Source: Botrytis cinerea B05.10
Lineage: Eukaryota > Ascomycota > Leotiomycetes > Helotiales > Sclerotiniaceae
Length of the DNA stretch: 64,000 nucleotides
Direction: 5' to 3'
NCBI RefSeq assembly: GCF_000143535.2
Contig: NC_037319.1
Location: forward strand, 2,046,001-2,110,000
Shown here: positions 58,381-64,000 of the stretch, piece by piece
How positions within the stretch are numbered: the stretch's first letter is position 1
Layout: each line of letters starts with the position of its first letter
Notes under the pieces: generated by a model
The model's input: the letters and a program-made list of their open reading frames with translations, nothing else
Told to the model about the DNA's origin: nothing
Databases searched by the model: none
Position numbers and translations under genes: made by a program

Positions 58381-59356
58381 TCATCTCCTATCTTCTGTTT
58401 CTTTTTTCGGACGCTTCGTGCAACTTTTCAACTTATCCTTCAATGCCAACTTACTCATGCCGGAGCGTTTAACTTCTACTATTCCTCCACCATTAGACCT
58501 GCTCGATTGACCAGGTAATCGACGTCCGTGTTTCTTGGGTTCAAGAATTTGTGTGATATTAGCTTGGGTTTGATCTCTGGCTTCTGCGCTGCTATTCTTT
58601 TCCTCACTATCATCTGTTGCGAGACTTACATCTTCCTGGTAGCATTGATCATTTCCGCTGTCGGTTCTTTCTATTCACTCCTCGCTTTTTTTCCCACTTC
58701 CCACTTCTGTTTCCTCTTCCACTCTATCATCTTCGTCTTCTGTCTCATCATCCTCGGCTTCCGTTCCACCGCCCCCGATGTTTTCCTCGAGTTGTTTCTT
58801 GGCTTCCTTTTCCTCATTTTGCTTGGCTTTTAATATCTCGTTCCCCTCAGGATCGAAATTGTCTATCGTGCATCGCAGACGCTTCACGTATTCTTTGATA
58901 TCCTTGCCCCTTCCCTTTGTATTCAGATTTGTATATACAACTGAATTACCCACTTGCCGGGTTTGTGTTTTGACTCCCTTTTCGTAGGTCTGTACGTCTG
59001 GATCAGCTTGTCTTCTTGTTCGCATGTCACAATTGCCATAAAGGGGATAACATAGGGCTCTATATGTGCGAGTCACCTGATGAGTCTGGCCTTTGCTTCC
59101 ATGTTCAGATTCTTGGCGACTTGTCCTTCTGTTTTCCAAATTATAGGCGCTTTCTCCGTGGGGACATTCTCTTTGAGAACAGTCTTTTTGGAAGCTTTCT
59201 CCTTGGGGACCTCCTCCTTAACGGGTTCCTCTTTCTGGTCTTCTTAGATCTTTGGATTCGGATTGAATTTCGTCTTTTTGGAGGGCTTGATTTATTTCGC
59301 TTGCTGGTTGAAGCTTTGGTCTTCGGCTCTTTGGAGGACTTGCATTTATCTGGCAT
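58381..59356 (-). pseudogene. Decayed lysine/glutamate-rich protein gene
   Basis: On the minus strand one reading frame keeps a strong Lys/Glu-rich bias but is broken by stops. After TAA at 59246-59244 come 55 codons (EDQKEEPVKEEVPKEKASKK and on). A plausible intron at 59076-59015 (GTGACT...AACAAG) joins them to RQADPDVQTYEKGVKTQTRQ, RGKDIKEYVKRLRCTIDNFD and an acidic stretch. TGA at 58677-58675 interrupts, and the same frame stays open for 97 more codons (LEPKKHGRRLPGQSSRSNGG; VKRSGMSKLALKDKLK) to TGA at 58383-58381. Another TAA lies about 45 nt before the first. The ATG at 59356 is in a different frame from the rest; one at 59345 is in frame. Each stop is one C-to-T change from CAA or CGA. 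I do not know the parent family. Confidence 0.5.
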
Positions 59357-61163
59357 GCTGATTGGAGGATTGCTGTTCGCATAGATTATTTGTTGCTTGC
59401 ACCAAGTTGTCGACAATTCTTCTCACATAAATCCTCTTGCAGCTCGAAGTAACCTTAGTATTGGCCAGTTTACAAAATAGTCACTTCGGCATCATTCCAG
59501 TGATCTTGAGGCTATTTTCTGCTATTTTTTGACACACATGTTTTCCCTTTCCTTCATATTTGACCAAGATTCATTTTCACATGTGGTTCTCAAAATCAAC
59601 GGTCAAAGGGTACCACGAAAGGAAAGAACCAACAGATACTGTGTTTCTTACGCCTACGAAATACAAAATTCCAAGAGTGAGAAATCAGTGATTCTATTAG
59701 CTTGGAGGGTTTCGGAAAGGCACACTTGTCGGACTACTTATTCTTCCAAAGGTCTTTGATAACTTGGCATGCTGCCACACGAAGACAGATCTATTCCTTC
59801 GACTGGAAGGAGAAGCCAAATCAATCACTCTTCCATTACCCGGTCCTCATTTGAACTCATGATATGATCTTGAATAGACCTTGGTATAGTATTTGCTTGA
59901 GATAAATATAGACGGCTATCTAACCAAGGGCCGAGGGTAGCGATATAAAGACTTTTAACATTTCGACAGTGGTATATTTGCAACAGAGTACATCTCATTC
60001 TAACTTCGACACAGTAAACCCAAAAAGTTCTAAACTGGGAAATTGGTAAAGGGAATACAGGCATACGCCCACATGTAGAAGATTCATGTCATCGGGGTCT
60101 ATTGAGCTTGTTAGATGTCTGATCCTCGGGTCTCGGTGGTATCTGTCGTCAATCACACAGGTCTCCAAGTAATGAACATAGACGGCATTCGATAATAACT
60201 ATATAATCTAGCCTCATCACTCACCACAGAGATTTCAAAGTTGTTTCGCCCGAATTTCCTTACCAAGTCATGTGTAGGTGCAAACCAAGTTGTATGAAAA
60301 TATAACATGCCCGGTGCAGTTTTAGTGAAATCGATGTAAAATTGGCTAGCTTGAGAGCCGATAAATGCACACCTCAATGATTACTAGAACGATTTTCATC
60401 TATCTGCATTGAACCACCAGAACTTCTCACATCACAAATGATAAACCTTTACTTATTATCTCAAATCAATTCCAACAATGACCGCTCAAATTCTCAGTTC
60501 AACCTCAACAATAAACAATCTCTCAAAGATAGATTCTTGACAGTTAAAGGTATGGATGACTTGGAATGTACGATTACTTCGTCTCTGACGTGGTGCTCGT
60601 ATCACTTTATCACTTCCATAATAAAAGCAGCGGTTTGTCGAGTCTCGTGAGAATATACAGGCTCTAGTCATGCAAGTACCTGCCGGTCATCAGCTAGTTT
60701 GAAGCGGCTATTGGGAAGCTCCAAATGAATATGCAGATGCAGATGCAGTGCCAGTGGTGTGGAGTTTGTCTTGACTCGACAGCAACGTCATCTGCACGAA
60801 TTGCTTGTTTTTAGTTGCCGGTGGGGACAGTGGGTATCTGGCGGAGAAGTCTCTTTCTCAGATAAGACGCTGCTTTGATGGGAGATCCATTTGTTTGCGT
60901 GTGATATCTCGGCGGCAAGACATTGCTTGGAAGCACACTTCGACTTTGTACCCATGCATATATGCCCCACAGTTCTCGTTTTGCAACAGAGAGGATACAC
61001 TGTGCAACGTAAAGCTATCGAATTTCTGCATCAAGGGATTGATTCAAGACTATCCTCTGTCTCATCAAGAAATGAAGGGGAGTCCAGATGCACATCTGCT
61101 GTCCAATCGTCAGGCAATCTACAGGATCATAGCGTCAAGATCTATCAATCCTGTCTTCATCCT

Positions 61164-61198
61164 TTTCTGATTTCTGATTTCTGATTTCTGATTTATGA
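61164..61198. repeat. TTTCTGA heptamer array
   Basis: Four perfect tandem copies of TTTCTGA followed by one imperfect copy (TTTATGA). Confidence 0.9.
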
Positions 61199-62242
61199 TC
61201 TCATCACATCACATCTCATCTCAGCTCTGTTCTTCACGTGAAATCTGATCGGATCAGTTGCAAGCAAAGCTCATGATATGGCTGGCACCGTGGCACCTTC
61301 CTCCCACGCATCGGATGATGCCTTTTCGGGAAGGCACAGGCCACCTTTCGAACAGTTCATTCATCATCCCACCATTAGCTCCAACTAACTGATCGCTCCC
61401 GCATATAAATCACGTTGGTTGGGTCACAAATGTGATTGCTCACTGAGGCTTCTTACCACTTCGGGCCATGCATGTGACGGGCAGGATCACTCAGGTCTTG
61501 AGAATAGGTAAAAAATACCGAATGAGGAAATATACGTTAGTTTTGAAGGTCTCTAGACTCGAATCAGAGCAATGAAGTACTTTTGTTGCATGTCTGAATT
61601 TTATGTCAATTATGCCATGATCGACGACTGGCTCTTTAGAACTCTTATTTGGAGATATGCATGTTTGGTGGGCCTAGAAAGAGAAGGTGTTTTTATGAAT
61701 CTTTGTGCTAGGGTTCCATCATTCCAAGTCGAGATAAATGAAGACCTAATATTCCTTTACTAAGATATCGGGAGGACTAGGTCTTGTCAAGAGCTAGACC
61801 CTTGGATGGATTCTTGTGGTAAACAGTAGATATAGTGTTACTTCACCAATGTATGCAGGTTTTACCGGGTTATCGTCGCTGACGTATAGGTATACACCCT
61901 CTAGTCTATATATCTTATCGTTACTGGCACATTCAACCTTCTAGTATTGTATCCACTATCTTTTCATGATATTGTCCTGTTTTCTTCAGCACGAGTGTGC
62001 CGTCGATTCATCAAAGATTGCGAGAACCGCCCTAGGGTTAGAGTTACATGAGATCCCTTTCACCACAAATATAGAAGCTGCACTAGTAATTCACTCTACT
62101 GGCCTCGTTTTCATTGGTCTCGGCGATTAGATTATGTATGATCAAAGTGATGCCATCTCATACGTATCTCTATCCCATCCAGATCTCGTCTGAAGTTCCC
62201 TGACAAGATTATAAATACCAAGGATCCTACCTAATATCTATT

Positions 62243-62265
62243 CCCCCCCCCCCCCCCCCCCCCCC
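62243..62265. repeat. Homopolymer run of 23 C
   Basis: A pure C tract in AT-rich DNA. Its length is prone to sequencing and replication slippage. Confidence 0.9.
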
Positions 62266-64000
62266 TAAATCTTCGTGTCTTTAGCCATACAGCTTCTACA
62301 GATATGTATAAATGAAGTATTTCCGGTATAAACTTGGAATATCTCCCGGTATCAGCCGATACTTGAACTTATAAACCATCCCATCACTACCATTTCTTTT
62401 AGTGTCGGCTTACCATAACTGTTACTGCTGACATTACTATTATTCGTTCAAGCGTAGTCCTAGTCCATCTTCCTTATTACAAGTCATTATAGCCCGCAAG
62501 TCTCATCTGAAGCTAACCCCGAATTCACAATTCTAATCTATTCCCAACTCATGGGAGTAAAACTCGATCTATTTAATAGTGCACAGCGAACAAAGTTCTC
62601 GATGCATCCACAACATCTCCATACTTCTGGTGGACATTGTCCCCGGAAAGAACTCGTTTCTTAATCAGAGTAAAATCACAGTCCAGTATTCGGGTTCTAG
62701 CAGCAGTTGTCACAATAAGCCCTTTCCCTCTTGATTTCGTTTTTCTGATATGGACTCAGATGTAAAGATCATCCACTATATCAAAACTGTGAGAGATGCA
62801 AGGCTTCCACCAGTGATTCATTAGTGATGAATCATCAATGAACAGTCATATTGATAGCTAATGGAAAATCTGTTCTTCAATTCCATTTCGGCTGTCCTTT
62901 TCAAACATACTTGTCGTCATATATCTATTAATACTGTTACTGTTACTGAAAAATTGTGGGATCATTTACAAAAGTATCAAGCTTCAGTGAGACACACTTT
63001 TAATAGTCATGAACCTAACGGACTTCCCGCCTGCTTAAAGAATCGAAACTTTGCTTACGACTTGTAGGGTTTATAGATTCAATTCTATTGCTCTCCTGGT
63101 TTTCTATGACGATTTTCGTTTGTGAACTTGAGAGATAGTTTTCATTCACTGGAAAGTACGACCGACTGCGTTATGATATCTGCTTTGAAGAGTGCTGGGG
63201 TAAGTAAATGTGTACCCCTCGTAGATTCTACGACTGATAAAAAGTTTAAGAAAGTGATATTCCTCTGGGTAGATAGTTGTGCCTAGGCATCCAAAAAGAA
63301 AAAGGTGTTTATTTTTAGAAATCCCGTACATATATTTTCGGTATGATGAAGGAGAAACTACTAAAGTTGTATCAAAAAGAGGCAGTCAAAAGTAGCCGAG
63401 TAGGCATGTATGTTATTTCCTGTGTTTTGATCTCAATCATCTGGACTCTATATTCAGGGGGAACCTGAGTTGCCATTGATATTTTCCTATTTGTAAAGGT
63501 GATAGGGTGTAAATTTGGTATCTTGCATTGCCACCGAAACATTATAGTGACTATCACTTAGATTGTTATTGTTGAGATTGCTAGCTATAATTGGTATATA
63601 CTCTTAGCTTTCTACCATTAATCCTAATTCCCCCTCCCCTCTCGAAAACAAACGCAGCGTTCTCGCTTTATGTTACTCATATCATCTCTTTTCAATCCTA
63701 TTTGCTAGATATAGTTCTTCAATTACTTTCTAGATATCAAACCATTATTATAATATACTCTGTCAAATAGCTGACACATTTCTTAATCACTAGTAGATGA
63801 GATGGTTCATTGGCCATTCCCTCCATGAAAAAATCTACCTCACAGCTGCTACACTTTATTCTGTATCTAATTCATACTTTATGCTCCGTATTCCATGCCC
63901 TATTCAAGCCTTCAACCCCCCCCCGCCCCATCATCCATCAAAAACTACTCTTCCTTCCAGAAAACCCCCACGAAATACCCAGCCTGTGTAAATTTGTAAA

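Larger units (their letters stand above)
59357..64000. other. 4.6-kb gene-empty, AT-rich right end
   Basis: No gene is supported. Visible items are a TTTCTGA heptamer array (61164-61198), a 23-C run (62243-62265) and another C-rich run near 63916-63929. The open frames (for example 60153-60377 and 60805-61170) are short and featureless. No telomere repeat or transposon protein is seen. Confidence 0.45.

Overview
The window looks like a chromosomal segment of a filamentous ascomycete (Pezizomycotina). Almost every gene is split by short introns (about 45-135 nt) with GT donors, CTAAC/CTGAC-like branch sites and AG acceptors. The proteins are typical fungal orthologues (Ku80, Smc1, Ste12 with C-terminal zinc fingers, Nto1, Ymr1). 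The Ste12 and Apc4 sequences remind me most of Leotiomycetes such as Botrytis or Sclerotinia; that placement is recollection, not a search result.

Left part (1-30 kb) is dense with housekeeping genes: the 3' end of the phenylalanyl-tRNA synthetase beta subunit (FRS1, cut by the window edge), the myotubularin phosphatase YMR1, ribosomal protein RPS3, a NIPA-type Mg2+ transporter, a very acidic conserved protein, coatomer delta (RET2), APC/C subunit APC4, an APC-superfamily amino-acid/choline permease, Ku80, a small DUF4149/TMEM205-like membrane protein and cohesin SMC1. Middle part (30-49 kb): glycerophosphocholine acyltransferase GPC1, an MFS sugar transporter, the BRPF-like NuA3 subunit NTO1, a zinc-dependent NADP(H) alcohol dehydrogenase and the transcription factor STE12. 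I rebuilt exon structures by hand, and all complete models are in frame from ATG to stop.

Right part (about 48.7-64 kb) is strikingly gene-poor. It holds the long upstream flank of STE12, simple repeats, weak unsupported ORFs, a 23-C homopolymer and one decayed lysine/glutamate-rich gene (58.4-59.4 kb) with several in-frame stops.

The genes are independent eukaryotic units with no operons or obvious biosynthetic cluster. Several are arranged head to head (YMR1/RPS3, acidic protein/RET2, KU80/DUF4149, SMC1/GPC1, transporter/NTO1) and probably share promoter regions. I found no strong case for a wholly new system. The best leads are the frame-neutral zinc-finger exon of STE12, a stop-free 51-nt intron in the NIPA gene, tandem splice donors in APC4, paired MluI boxes upstream of SMC1 and the nonsense-riddled pseudogene. 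No tRNA, rRNA, CRISPR or intact transposon was recognised.
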